Positions 55,248 to 63,710 of a stretch of DNA of 64,000 nt are shown in pieces (the first letter of the stretch is position 1; each line of letters opens with the position of its first letter). Both the position numbers and the translations under genes were made by a program. Where the stretch lies: contig CAIVZM010000055.1 in assembly GCA_903910385.1 (NCBI GenBank), forward strand, positions 20,330 to 84,329. The letters are read 5' to 3'. The notes beneath the pieces are model-generated. The model was not told the origin of the DNA. It searched no databases and saw nothing but the letters and a program-made list of their open reading frames with translations. Source of the stretch: an uncultured Armatimonadota bacterium (GTDB lineage Bacteria; Armatimonadota; Armatimonadia; Armatimonadales; Armatimonadaceae).

Positions 55248-55570
55248 GTGAATGAAATTCAAAGGGGCAATGAAGAGTTCGGCGTGAATCAACCGCAAAA
55301 TGACGCCGCTGAAGCGAACCATGCGCTGGTAAATCGGGCGTTACGGGGTGAGCGGACGGCATGGGCGCAAATCATCGCTCGACACCGTGAACCTACCTAT
55401 GCGCTGGCTCGCCGGGCGCTACGAAACGCTGACGATGCACAGGATGTCACGCAGGAAACGTTCGCAGACCTGGAAAGTGTGGAAGCGGCGCGGCGTCAAT
55501 CCGGAGAAGAAGACCGGAATACTATGATGCGGAGATGGGCTTGCTCCGGTATGCTCTGGAAAGTCTCTGA
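55248..55570 (+). pseudogene. Decayed ECF sigma factor
   Basis: A GTG start (55248) seven bases after TATACT (55235-55240) opens a frame with a sigma-70 region 2: LVNRALRGERTAWAQIIARHREPTYALARRALRNADDAQDVTQETF. Similarity then ends. In the -1 frame the sequence continues RRRRPEYYDAEMGLLRYALESL and stops at 55570, reminiscent of the linker before region 4. Region 4 itself is gone. A frameshift plus deletion is the simplest reading; the original frame continuing to 55931 is a shadow of the VWA gene. Confidence 0.65.
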
Positions 55571-55584
55571 TCTAAGAACGATTA

Positions 55585-55626
55585 CGCCCGGAAAGCGAGA
55601 TTCTCGCTTTCCGGGCGTCCGTTTTT
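55585..55626. terminator. Strong bidirectional terminator
   Basis: Perfect 15-bp stem CGCCCGGAAAGCGAG / CTCGCTTTCCGGGCG with loop ATT, followed by TCCGTTTTT on the plus strand. It separates the sigma remnant from the VWA gene. Confidence 0.9.
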
Positions 55627-55670
55627 GGTGGTTACCTTTTCCCTCCGGAGTCACTATCGAGCGTAGCTTT

Positions 55671-56999
55671 TCACTTGCCTTCTTCCGTCTTGCGCCGCAG
55701 GTGAGCAGGGATATCTGGGCTGTCCACTCTGCTACGATCTTCGTTTTGCGCGGCCTGACGGTTGCGCAGTTTATCTCGTTTGTAGGCAAGTTCTTTAAGG
55801 GCAAGATCCTCGTTTTGTTCTATCAAGCGTTCCATAGCGACAATAGAATTCTGGAGCCATTCGTTATCTCTTGCCAGAACTTTGACTTCTGCCAGCAGTC
55901 TATTCGCCGTTTTACGGTCACCTTTGAATAGCGCTTGCCGAATTTCGTCCAGTAACTGAGCGGACTTCGCTTCCTGATGGCGTGTCTCTACCAGTTCCTC
56001 CTTTGGTAGTGCGGAAACCACGGATTTCGGTAGCGCCGGCGCCTCAAGGATGACGGTGGACGTTTCAAAAGGCGTTCTGTCCATCTGTTCGCCTTTCACA
56101 ATGACCGAAAGGAGCGCGTGAGTGCCGGCAGGCTTTTGTACGATATGCAGGCGAACCGCCAGAAATACTTCGGCATCGTAGGAAAGATCCGAAAGTGGAA
56201 CCGGATCGTTCGAGGATGCGCCCATAACGGAGACCAGTTCAATGATCACCCCCGGCGCCGGAAACATCTGCGCCGTCAGATTTCGGGCGTACAGGGTCTC
56301 AATCAGTGAGAATTCCTCCATGAACTTGTCTTTGATATCCTCTGCCGACTGTCCATAGTAGCTCTGACCGCCGCCCTGACGCGCCATCTGCATCATCAGG
56401 TCTTCATTGAAACCTTCGCCGAGCCCGACCGTGGTTGTCGAAATTCCTGCCCCCGCCATTGCATTGCACTGTTGCCCTATCTCGTCTGGTCTCGTCAAAC
56501 CATGATTCGCCTGGCCGTCAGAGAGCAAGATGACGCGGGAAAGCGAAGATTCCGCCACCGAGGAAGCAAGAGAGTTAGCGCCCTGAAGCCATCCGTTATG
56601 AAGCGCAGTACTGCCGCCACTCCGCACGCCCTGTAATGCCGACAGAAAACGTAATTTGTCCGCTACAGGTGTCAGAGGGACGAGGGTATCCACTTGATCA
56701 TCATAAACGATGACCGCCGCTTTATCGTCTGGCGACAGGTTTTGAACGATATATTCCGCACATCGGATCGCTTCCGCAAGCTTTCGCCCGGTCATGGAAC
56801 CGGAGCGATCCAGAACGAGGGAAAGATGAAGCGGTCTGCGACGCTGGATGGTCGCCGGAGCGGACGGCGCCTGCACACGGATCAAGACATCCAGAGTCCC
56901 GCCTTCTTGTGGGAAGCCTTGTTGCAGGGGCGTCACCAGTACGGTTGGTCGTCCAGTAGACACGAACTCATTTCCTCTACGATTGCTGTTAGTTGACAT
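55671..56999 (-). CDS. VWA domain protein
   Basis: 442 residues. von Willebrand A domain with an intact MIDAS: LVLDRSGSMTGRKLAEAIRC (DxSxS), the conserved Thr in RSGGSTALHNGWLQGAN and Asp in RVILLSDGQANHGLTRPDEI. The C-terminal half is helical and charged (LLDEIRQALFKGDRKTANRLLAEVKVLARDNEW). No signal peptide, so probably cytoplasmic. Binds a protein partner through Mg2+. The MerR-like gene lies 96 bp upstream on the same strand. Confidence 0.9.
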   Translation of the reverse strand: MSTNSNRRGNEFVSTGRPTVLVTPLQQGFPQEGGTLDVLIRVQAPSAPATIQRRRPLHLSLVLDRSGSMTGRKLAEAIRCAEYIVQNLSPDDKAAVIVYDDQVDTLVPLTPVADKLRFLSALQGVRSGGSTALHNGWLQGANSLASSVAESSLSRVILLSDGQANHGLTRPDEIGQQCNAMAGAGISTTTVGLGEGFNEDLMMQMARQGGGQSYYGQSAEDIKDKFMEEFSLIETLYARNLTAQMFPAPGVIIELVSVMGASSNDPVPLSDLSYDAEVFLAVRLHIVQKPAGTHALLSVIVKGEQMDRTPFETSTVILEAPALPKSVVSALPKEELVETRHQEAKSAQLLDEIRQALFKGDRKTANRLLAEVKVLARDNEWLQNSIVAMERLIEQNEDLALKELAYKRDKLRNRQAAQNEDRSRVDSPDIPAHLRRKTEEGK

Positions 57000-57095
57000 T
57001 TATGAATAGCTTTCCCTTCCTTTAATACAGACCACTATCGAATTCTGAATAGCGATAATGGCAAATAGACTGAACAATGATCTGACTCTGTATCT

Positions 57096-58010
57096 TTAGC
57101 TCTCTCCGATGTTCCTTTTCTCCACCGGATCATTTTCCCTGCTTTGTCGTATCCGTTGAAATCTCGTTTCCACGACCTTCCGCACGATGAGGAGGATAGC
57201 TTCAGTTATTTCTTTCTCCGCTACCTGTTCATCACCCGTTTTTATGATCGCTTCACGGAACGCCTTCTGGAATTCCGAGGAGCGAATAGATAACTCGCAC
57301 CACGAAGCGATACTGAAACGTATTTCTTGCTTACGGGGTGGGAGGTTTTGTAAGTCAGGCTTCGTTCCCAGACGTTCGAACGCCAGGCGGACTTCCTGCT
57401 CAAACTCCTCCCGCAATATTCGGCGTTGCGCTCTTTCGCGTACTTGCTCGGGCGACGCTATCATTTCCGTGGTCGCCGGAGTAGCCTTAGTGACAGTATC
57501 TCCTTTTTTCGGGCGCTCGTACCGTGCGGAATATTCTCGCACCAGTCGTTGCGCCATCGTCTCTTCCCCGTGCACATTGTCCTCAGAAATTCTCTCCTGA
57601 AGAACCTCCGAGGGATATTCCCTGTTCTGTACTTCTGGAAGTGATGACTGTGATTCCTCTTCAGTGATCTCCTGTGGGGATGATTGTCCCTTTTTCTCTC
57701 GTAACCAATTCAACAAATCATCGTCCGACGATTTTGTAATAGCATCCGCGATTCGTTCCAAATGCCATTTGTCCCGTAAAAGAACGCGGATTACGAGGCA
57801 CTCGATAATCTGCCGATATCCGAACTGCGACTCTCTACCCGTTTTGATAGGGCGCGTGAGGATGCGCTCTGTAACATAGTAACGTAACAGTCGCTCACTG
57901 GGCATCTCATCGGAAGGCAATCCGTAGAGAGGCGCAACTCTTTTCAACATGCCCGCCAATTCGGATGCTGTACCCTTCCAATCTTCTATTGTTTTTGGAT
58001 TAAAAAACAT
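57096..58010 (-). CDS. MerR-like regulator with long C-terminal domain
   Basis: 304 residues. Residues 35-90 resemble a MerR helix-turn-helix: MPSERLLRYYVTERILTRPIKTGRESQFGYRQIIECLVIRVLLRDKWHLERIADAI. The rest is a charged, coiled-coil-like C-terminus without recognised ligand domain. The open frame continues far upstream (58193) but ATG 58010 follows a perfect promoter and a 9-bp dyad; ATG 58031 is an alternative. It likely autoregulates and controls the downstream VWA gene. Confidence 0.8.
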   Translation of the reverse strand: MFFNPKTIEDWKGTASELAGMLKRVAPLYGLPSDEMPSERLLRYYVTERILTRPIKTGRESQFGYRQIIECLVIRVLLRDKWHLERIADAITKSSDDDLLNWLREKKGQSSPQEITEEESQSSLPEVQNREYPSEVLQERISEDNVHGEETMAQRLVREYSARYERPKKGDTVTKATPATTEMIASPEQVRERAQRRILREEFEQEVRLAFERLGTKPDLQNLPPRKQEIRFSIASWCELSIRSSEFQKAFREAIIKTGDEQVAEKEITEAILLIVRKVVETRFQRIRQSRENDPVEKRNIGES

Positions 58011-58019
58011 TACAGTGAA

Positions 58020-58058
58020 TACTGTCAGCATTATATACTGACAGTAGGATTTGTGCAA
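58020..58058 (-). promoter_or_regulatory. Promoter and dyad operator of the MerR-like gene
   Basis: TTGCAC (58053-58058), 17-bp spacer, TATAAT (58030-58035) on the minus strand. A dyad TACTGTCAG-N9-CTGACAGTA (58020-58028 and 58038-58046) straddles the -10 box. A half-site CACTGTA lies at 58011-58017. Confidence 0.8.
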
Positions 58059-58379
58059 ATATATTTTTTTATGAGCGACTGACGAGACGTTCAAGATAAA
58101 TTTTTCGCGCTTGCCAGATAGAATGTCACCTTTGATACTGGCGCCTGCCTTTATCGTTGTTAGGCAGGAGAAGCATTTACGGAATCCGCGCAATGGGAGG
58201 AAATGTGCGTCATTTCGACTCTTGCTATGGTCGGTTTCTCCCTGTTCTCAGAGCAATGCGGATATGTCAATGCCTGAAAGCATAGCGTTTTCGATGTCCG
58301 GCGGGAAAAAAGTCGAGAGTTTTACTCGCCTCGGAACGCTTCGTCTCCATCAGTGAAGTTCATAGTGGAAGGAACGATT
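58059..58379. other. Divergent non-coding region
   Basis: AT-rich near the MerR-like promoter, otherwise without recognised gene. Frames here are short and lack ribosome sites. Confidence 0.5.
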
Positions 58380-59201
58380 TTGAACAATTCTAATTTACGG
58401 CTACTTGCAGTTAGCGTAGCGCTGATGCTCGCTCTTTCTCCGGCTGCGAATGCGCAAACTGTCACCAAAACGATCGATGACTTTTCACAGGATCAATCTA
58501 TCGTCGTTAATGGAACTCCTTCAGGAGTGAAATCAAATTCCGGAATCGTTGCGCGAACTGGTTCCTCATTGATCCTTGGTGATGAGCGTGATGTTGTAGT
58601 GACGCGCACTTCGAATAATGCCGGCGTCGTTTCACTCGATACGAATCAAAGCATCGCCGGCGACCTGGTGATGGGGAACAATCTCGGAACTACCGGTGAT
58701 GCGCTTTTAACCTATGACGGTATCGATAACGACGCTTCCGCCACGGATTACACCGGGTTAGGGAATCTCGATTTCACTGCATCTGGCGGTGACTCTTTTT
58801 ACCTGAAGGCATCGGCGAGTTTGAGTGGTACGGTCACCTTTACTGTCTATAAGGATGCCACTAATTATTCCATTGGCTCGCTTCCGTTGACAACGAGCGC
58901 TTCTGTCCAACCCTATCTATTATCGTTCTCCTCCTTTACAGTCGGCGGGGGAACCGGAGCGGACTTTACCAAGGTGGGAGCGTTTACGGCTCGGATTGAA
59001 AACAGTAGCGCTACCGGACAGATTAGCGTCGATTTTATCAGTGTTGCTAATACTCTGGTTGTCCCCGAACCGGGCGCGTTCGCTTACTGGGGCATGGTAT
59101 CCGTGACACTCGCCGGGTTGATGGCGTACCGTTCCCGCTTCGTTACCCGGAAGGAATGTCAGCGGGTTGTCGCAAGACGTAGAACTCCTGAATCCCGGTA
59201 A
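58380..59201 (+). CDS. PEP-CTERM sorting domain protein
   Basis: About 273 residues. TTG 58380 has GGAAGGA six bases upstream and starts directly at a signal peptide (NNSNLRLLAVSVALMLALSPAANAQ); a GTG at 58353 is less likely. The mature part is a beta-sandwich-like secreted domain rich in T, S, D and G. The C-terminus has VVPEPGAFAYWGMVSVTLAGLMAYRSRF, the PEP motif, a hydrophobic span and a basic cluster, recognised by the exosortase system. The tail after the span is unusually long (about 20 residues). Confidence 0.88.
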   Translation: MNNSNLRLLAVSVALMLALSPAANAQTVTKTIDDFSQDQSIVVNGTPSGVKSNSGIVARTGSSLILGDERDVVVTRTSNNAGVVSLDTNQSIAGDLVMGNNLGTTGDALLTYDGIDNDASATDYTGLGNLDFTASGGDSFYLKASASLSGTVTFTVYKDATNYSIGSLPLTTSASVQPYLLSFSSFTVGGGTGADFTKVGAFTARIENSSATGQISVDFISVANTLVVPEPGAFAYWGMVSVTLAGLMAYRSRFVTRKECQRVVARRRTPESR

Positions 59202-59326
59202 CGCAAACTTGATGCCGTCGTTCGGTGATCGTTGTGGAAATGTACAGGGGGTGGGGGGCGTGATTTACTCGCGCCGCTCGTTTTGCTGTTATCTTTCGTC
59301 AGGGTTAAGGCGCTTCCGGGTTTTCC

Positions 59327-59365
59327 GGGGTCAGGCAAGTTATAATGAGCGTAATGCCTGACCCC
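59327..59365. promoter_or_regulatory. Inverted repeat enclosing the recD2 -10 box and start
   Basis: GGGGTCAGGCA (59327-59337) and TGCCTGACCCC (59355-59365) are perfect inverted repeats. The 17-base loop contains TATAAT (59341-59346) and the start codons ATG 59345 and 59354 (the latter overlapping the right arm). Confidence 0.7.
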
Positions 59366-61789
59366 GTGATTCGAGAGCGTAACCCGGATGTTGCGTATGC
59401 CGCTCCGCTTGCGCAATTAGAATGTGTCGTTGAGCGCGTCACCTATCATAATGAAGAGAACGGGTACGCCGTTCTGAAAGTGACTCCGCCGGAAGCCAAA
59501 GGAGGCAAGGGGGATCGCGGACATGTGAAGGACGATGTCATTACGGTTCTGGGGAATTTCACGAACCCGACCGTCGGCGAATCCCTGCGCTGTCATGGGA
59601 CATGGATAAAGCACCCGCAGTATGGCTCTCAGTTCAAATGTGAGCGGTACGAGACTCTGCGTCCCGCTACTGCCGCCGCCATTGAAAAGTACCTCGGTTC
59701 CGGAATGGTCAAGGGCATCGGGAAGGAAATGGCAAAGCGCATTGTCGCCAAGTTCGGCGATCAGGCGCTCGATATCATTGAGCACTCCCCGCAGAAGTTG
59801 ACCAAAGTCGCCGGAATCGGTGAGAAGCGGGTAGACCTGATTAAGTCGGTCTGGGAAGATCAACGTGAAATCCGTTCGATCATGCAGTTCCTGATCGGAC
59901 ATGGTGTCACCCCGACCTATGCGGTCAAAATTTTCAAATTTTATAAAGAACGCGCCATTGAGATCGTCGAGCGGAATCCCTTCCAGTTAGCCACCGATAT
60001 CTGGGGCGTCGGGTTTAAATCCGCCGACAAGATCGCGCAGAATATGGGAATCGCGCCGGACGCGCCGGAGCGTCTGGAAGCGGGTTTGATCTATATTCTC
60101 AACGATCAGATGGAAAGCGGAGGACATTGTTTTCTACCCCGTGAGGAATTGATCAAAAAAGCCTGTGAGATTTTGCTACCTCAGGTCGCGCCCGAGGGGG
60201 ACGAGGTAGCGGACAAAGAACTGGTTCTACGTGCAGGAGGGATAGAAGTATCCCTCGATACTCTCATCGAACGGCAACTGCTGGTTGCAGAGACGATGGA
60301 ACTGATGGGAGTGCACGATACCGCTATTTACACTCCCACCGTGCACACGACGGAAAAAGCGGTTGCGGAGAATATTAGCAAGATACTCGATTCCAAAAAG
60401 CGTGGGTGGTTTAAATCTCCTAATTCCGTTGAGACCGCCGAGATTATCGGGAATCTGCCGGGATATGATGCGCTTTCGGAAGAACAGCAAACTGCCGTGA
60501 AGATGGCAATCTGTGAACCCATCCTGATCCTCACCGGCGGGCCAGGCGTCGGCAAGACTTTTACCACGAAGGTGATTGTCGCTGCGTTTGAGAAGATGAG
60601 GAAGCGGATACAACTCGCCTCGCCGACCGGAAGAGCGGCGAAACGGGCGGCGGAAGTCACCGGAATGGAAGCCAAGACGATCCATCGACTGCTGGCGTTC
60701 GACCCGGAGAAGAAGGGCTTCAAGCACGGGCCGGGAGAGCCTCTGGAACTGGATGTCCTCATAGTCGATGAATCTTCCATGCTTGATCTGTCGTTGAGCC
60801 ACAATACCCTTCGCGCCATTCCGAATGGGGCGCAGGTATTGTTCGTCGGCGATGTCGATCAGTTGCCGTCGGTCGGGCCGGGGAATGTGCTGAACGATCT
60901 GATTCAAAGCGGGCGAGTTCCGGTGGCGCGATTGACACAGGTCTTCCGTCAGGCGGCGGCATCGAAGATCATTACGAACGCGCACGCGATCAACCGGGGC
61001 AAAATGCCCGAACTTCCGCCCCCTTCCGAAATCAAGAATGGCGCAGATTGCGTCTTTCTGGAAGTCGATGAGCCGGAAGAGGCTTTGCAAAAGATCAAGG
61101 GCGTCGTGGCGAAATCGTTACCTAATCTCGGTTTTAAACCGGAAGAAATCACGCTCCTCGCCCCGATGCAACGCGGCAGTCTGGGCGCACGAAACTTGAA
61201 CGAGGTATTGCAGGCGGTCCTGAACCCGCCCGCCGCCAATAAAGCGGAGCACGTACGCGGACCGATCACTTTTCGAGAAGGCGATCGGGTCATGCAACGC
61301 CGGAATAACTACGACAAGAATGTCTTCAATGGCGATGTCGGAATTATCCGTGAGATCAACAAGGACGATCAGAAACTCTGGGTCGATTATCCCGAACAAA
61401 CGGTGGAATACGAACTTTCCGAAACAGATGAACTCGCCCACTCCATAGCCATCAGTATCCACAAGTCACAGGGAAGCGAGTATCCTGCGGCGATCATCGT
61501 CTTCCATAATCAGCATTACATGATGCTGCAGCGGAACTTGCTCTATACCGGTCTGACGCGAGCGAAGAAACTGGCGGTCTTTATCGGGACTTCCTGGGCG
61601 ATCAAACGCGCTGTCTCCAACAAGCATGTCCAACCGCGTTATACGCGGCTCTCTTTGCGACTGCAGTCGCTCGTAGAAGATTTGGGGCGGTTAGGCGTCA
61701 CCAAGCGGCAGGGCGAAGCCGAATCGGGAAACGCTAAATCGATATCAGGTAACGGGGTAGCGCCGACGTTGCCGGGTAGATTGTTTTGA
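59354..61789 (+). CDS. recD2: RecD2-type ATP-dependent DNA helicase
   Basis: 5'-3' SF1 helicase, about 811 residues, of the RecBC-independent RecD2 family. N-terminal OB-like domain (ECVVERVTYHNEENGYAVLKV), tandem helix-hairpin-helix segments (KGIGKEMAKRIVAKFGDQALDIIEHSPQKLTKVAGIG), Walker A ILTGGPGVGKTFTT, ILIVDESSMLD-type motif II (VLIVDESSMLDLSL), GDVDQLPSVGPGNVLNDLI, and the SH3-containing HKSQGSEYPAAIIVFH and LLYTGLTRAKKLAVFIG. The -10 box overlaps the upstream ATG 59345, so ATG 59354 is favoured as a leaderless start; 59345 adds three residues. Confidence 0.95.
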   Translation: MPDPVIRERNPDVAYAAPLAQLECVVERVTYHNEENGYAVLKVTPPEAKGGKGDRGHVKDDVITVLGNFTNPTVGESLRCHGTWIKHPQYGSQFKCERYETLRPATAAAIEKYLGSGMVKGIGKEMAKRIVAKFGDQALDIIEHSPQKLTKVAGIGEKRVDLIKSVWEDQREIRSIMQFLIGHGVTPTYAVKIFKFYKERAIEIVERNPFQLATDIWGVGFKSADKIAQNMGIAPDAPERLEAGLIYILNDQMESGGHCFLPREELIKKACEILLPQVAPEGDEVADKELVLRAGGIEVSLDTLIERQLLVAETMELMGVHDTAIYTPTVHTTEKAVAENISKILDSKKRGWFKSPNSVETAEIIGNLPGYDALSEEQQTAVKMAICEPILILTGGPGVGKTFTTKVIVAAFEKMRKRIQLASPTGRAAKRAAEVTGMEAKTIHRLLAFDPEKKGFKHGPGEPLELDVLIVDESSMLDLSLSHNTLRAIPNGAQVLFVGDVDQLPSVGPGNVLNDLIQSGRVPVARLTQVFRQAAASKIITNAHAINRGKMPELPPPSEIKNGADCVFLEVDEPEEALQKIKGVVAKSLPNLGFKPEEITLLAPMQRGSLGARNLNEVLQAVLNPPAANKAEHVRGPITFREGDRVMQRRNNYDKNVFNGDVGIIREINKDDQKLWVDYPEQTVEYELSETDELAHSIAISIHKSQGSEYPAAIIVFHNQHYMMLQRNLLYTGLTRAKKLAVFIGTSWAIKRAVSNKHVQPRYTRLSLRLQSLVEDLGRLGVTKRQGEAESGNAKSISGNGVAPTLPGRLF

Positions 61790-61884
61790 CTTTCAGATTG
61801 TAATATAAATTTTTTCCTCTGATGCCGTAACGAATCGCTTCCGTGCTCGTTTAAAAGAACAATAAACGTTGGGTGAGGTCGAAG

Positions 61885-63651
61885 ATGTCCGAAGTAATGA
61901 CAGAAGTTAAGCGAAATCCTGTGGCTCGACGCTATCCAAAGGGATTCGGATGGTTCGCAGTTGGGGCGGTCGCACTGGTGGCGGCATTGACGGTTCCCAT
62001 GGCGCGGGATGTGATCCATACTCAGATCTATGCGATCACCGGGGTAGTTTTTTCTTTGCCATCTCTCCTGCAGAGTAACGAATCGCGGCTGAAGGAAACG
62101 GAAGAAAAGCGGCAAGCGGTAGCGGCGAGGCATCCCGAAGATGTTACATTGCAAGCAAGTTTGACGCCTACCCGGTCTGCGGAGTCCTCTTTAGCTAACG
62201 GGACGACAATTCCCGAAAGTCTGGCGGAGGCTAAGCGTCTCTATAATTTAGTCGGTAATTTTCCTGACCCGCCGATTTCGTGCGCCGCTGTGTTGCGTAC
62301 TTTATCTGGAGCTGGAATCTCTATCGAACGACCGGAAGAAGAGTTACTTTCCTCGAAGAGCAACAATGCCGCCCCGGTCAAAAAAATATCTCCTCTTATC
62401 AACACACAGGAGACGCTCGCCCTGTTTGACGAGGCGGCGACTCGTGGGGCGGAACTTGAACCGAATAACGCCTTTTTCCCGACGATGCGCGCTATCGGAC
62501 TCCTGACAGCGAACCGCGATGAGGAAGCGTCTAAGTCTCTACAACGCGCCGCCAAATGTTCGGAATGGAAAGAACATATCTCCAATATCACGGAGGGGCG
62601 ATTACGGTTGATCGAAGAAGTCAACGGCGTCAAGACGCCAGTTATTGCCCGCATGGCTGTCGCCTTCGCTGAACCCTATCCACATTACGCATCCCTACGG
62701 ACACTATCACGAGTAATGACGGCGCTGGCGATGCAAAAGGAAATCGCTGGCGATAAAGAAGGCGGTCTTGCGATCCGTATGAATCTGGCACGGATCGGAG
62801 CGAAAATGCGCGTCCAGAGTCATACCGCTATCGGTTCTCTGGTCGGTATCGCCATTACGTCCATTACTTCCTCTCGCCCGAACGGCGCAATGCTCGATGG
62901 TGGCAAGAACTCGGAAGAAAAGTCGGCCCGATATTTCACGGAGTATATTTCCTACCTGAAATCTATCGGACATGATAAGGAAGCCGTCTGGTTCACCGCC
63001 GAACGTCAGAAGGGTATCGAGGTCAAAGGCGCGGTCAGCGCGGGACTTCAATCAGGGATTTACGATTTCCGCTGGATGGCATGGAATATCACCGGGTGGG
63101 TGGCATGCGGTTTAACGCTCTTTTATTTAACGATGGTAATAATCGTTGGCGGTATCAGTTCCGTATTATTGCGTCGTCCGAATTTTCCCGGCGGAATCTG
63201 GCTTGTATTCGGCTTCGCATCAGGAGTTACTTTTCTGTTTTTTGCGGTGGGAGTAATCTTTTATTATGGTGCGGTGAACTCACTCCGAGGCATAGTAAAT
63301 CAATCGCAGGATTCGGATGGAGCCAACTTCTGGCTGTATATCCCGGGGTTTCTTCTAGCCGCCCTTGTGATCGCCAGTCCTTGGATTATCTCGACTATCG
63401 TATTTGCAAGGAAGGCGAAGCGTGCAGGCGAACCGATAGGAACAGGCATCCTGCGCGGTTTCCGCTCCGATATGCTGAAATCGGTGGGAATCTTTTTGTT
63501 TCTTTATGCTGTCGCCGCAACCTACACGGGGTGGAATGAAACGAAACTCACCGGAGATTTCACTCAAATGCGTCAGCACGAAGGTCGTTATCTTGCGGAA
63601 ATCATCCACGCGAGCTGGCCGGGCGAAGTGGACTTCACCAGCAAAAGGTAA
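61885..63651 (+). CDS. Large membrane protein of unknown function
   Basis: About 588 residues. One N-terminal span (FGWFAVGAVALVAALTVPM), a long mostly helical region (about 50-370) with TPR-like stretches (FDEAATRGAELEPNNAFFPTMRAIGLLTANRDEEASKSLQRAAKCSEWKEH), then four hydrophobic spans near the C-terminus. I do not recognise the family. GAGG precedes ATG 61885 by about six bases. A strong terminator follows. Confidence 0.8.
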   Translation: MSEVMTEVKRNPVARRYPKGFGWFAVGAVALVAALTVPMARDVIHTQIYAITGVVFSLPSLLQSNESRLKETEEKRQAVAARHPEDVTLQASLTPTRSAESSLANGTTIPESLAEAKRLYNLVGNFPDPPISCAAVLRTLSGAGISIERPEEELLSSKSNNAAPVKKISPLINTQETLALFDEAATRGAELEPNNAFFPTMRAIGLLTANRDEEASKSLQRAAKCSEWKEHISNITEGRLRLIEEVNGVKTPVIARMAVAFAEPYPHYASLRTLSRVMTALAMQKEIAGDKEGGLAIRMNLARIGAKMRVQSHTAIGSLVGIAITSITSSRPNGAMLDGGKNSEEKSARYFTEYISYLKSIGHDKEAVWFTAERQKGIEVKGAVSAGLQSGIYDFRWMAWNITGWVACGLTLFYLTMVIIVGGISSVLLRRPNFPGGIWLVFGFASGVTFLFFAVGVIFYYGAVNSLRGIVNQSQDSDGANFWLYIPGFLLAALVIASPWIISTIVFARKAKRAGEPIGTGILRGFRSDMLKSVGIFLFLYAVAATYTGWNETKLTGDFTQMRQHEGRYLAEIIHASWPGEVDFTSKR

Positions 63652-63667
63652 CATCAAGAGGGAACAT

Positions 63668-63710
63668 CAAGGAGGGAAAGGCAATGGATTGCCTTTCCCT
63701 CCTTGTTTTT
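63668..63710 (+). terminator. Strong rho-independent terminator
   Basis: Perfect 17-bp stem beginning CAAGGAGGGAAAGGCAA with tetraloop TGGA, followed by TTTTT. Confidence 0.95.

Noticed and set aside
55248..55931. Full-length 227-residue sigma factor
   Set aside because: Past about residue 75 the frame is unrelated to sigma factors, includes a terminator stem and runs antisense through the VWA gene.
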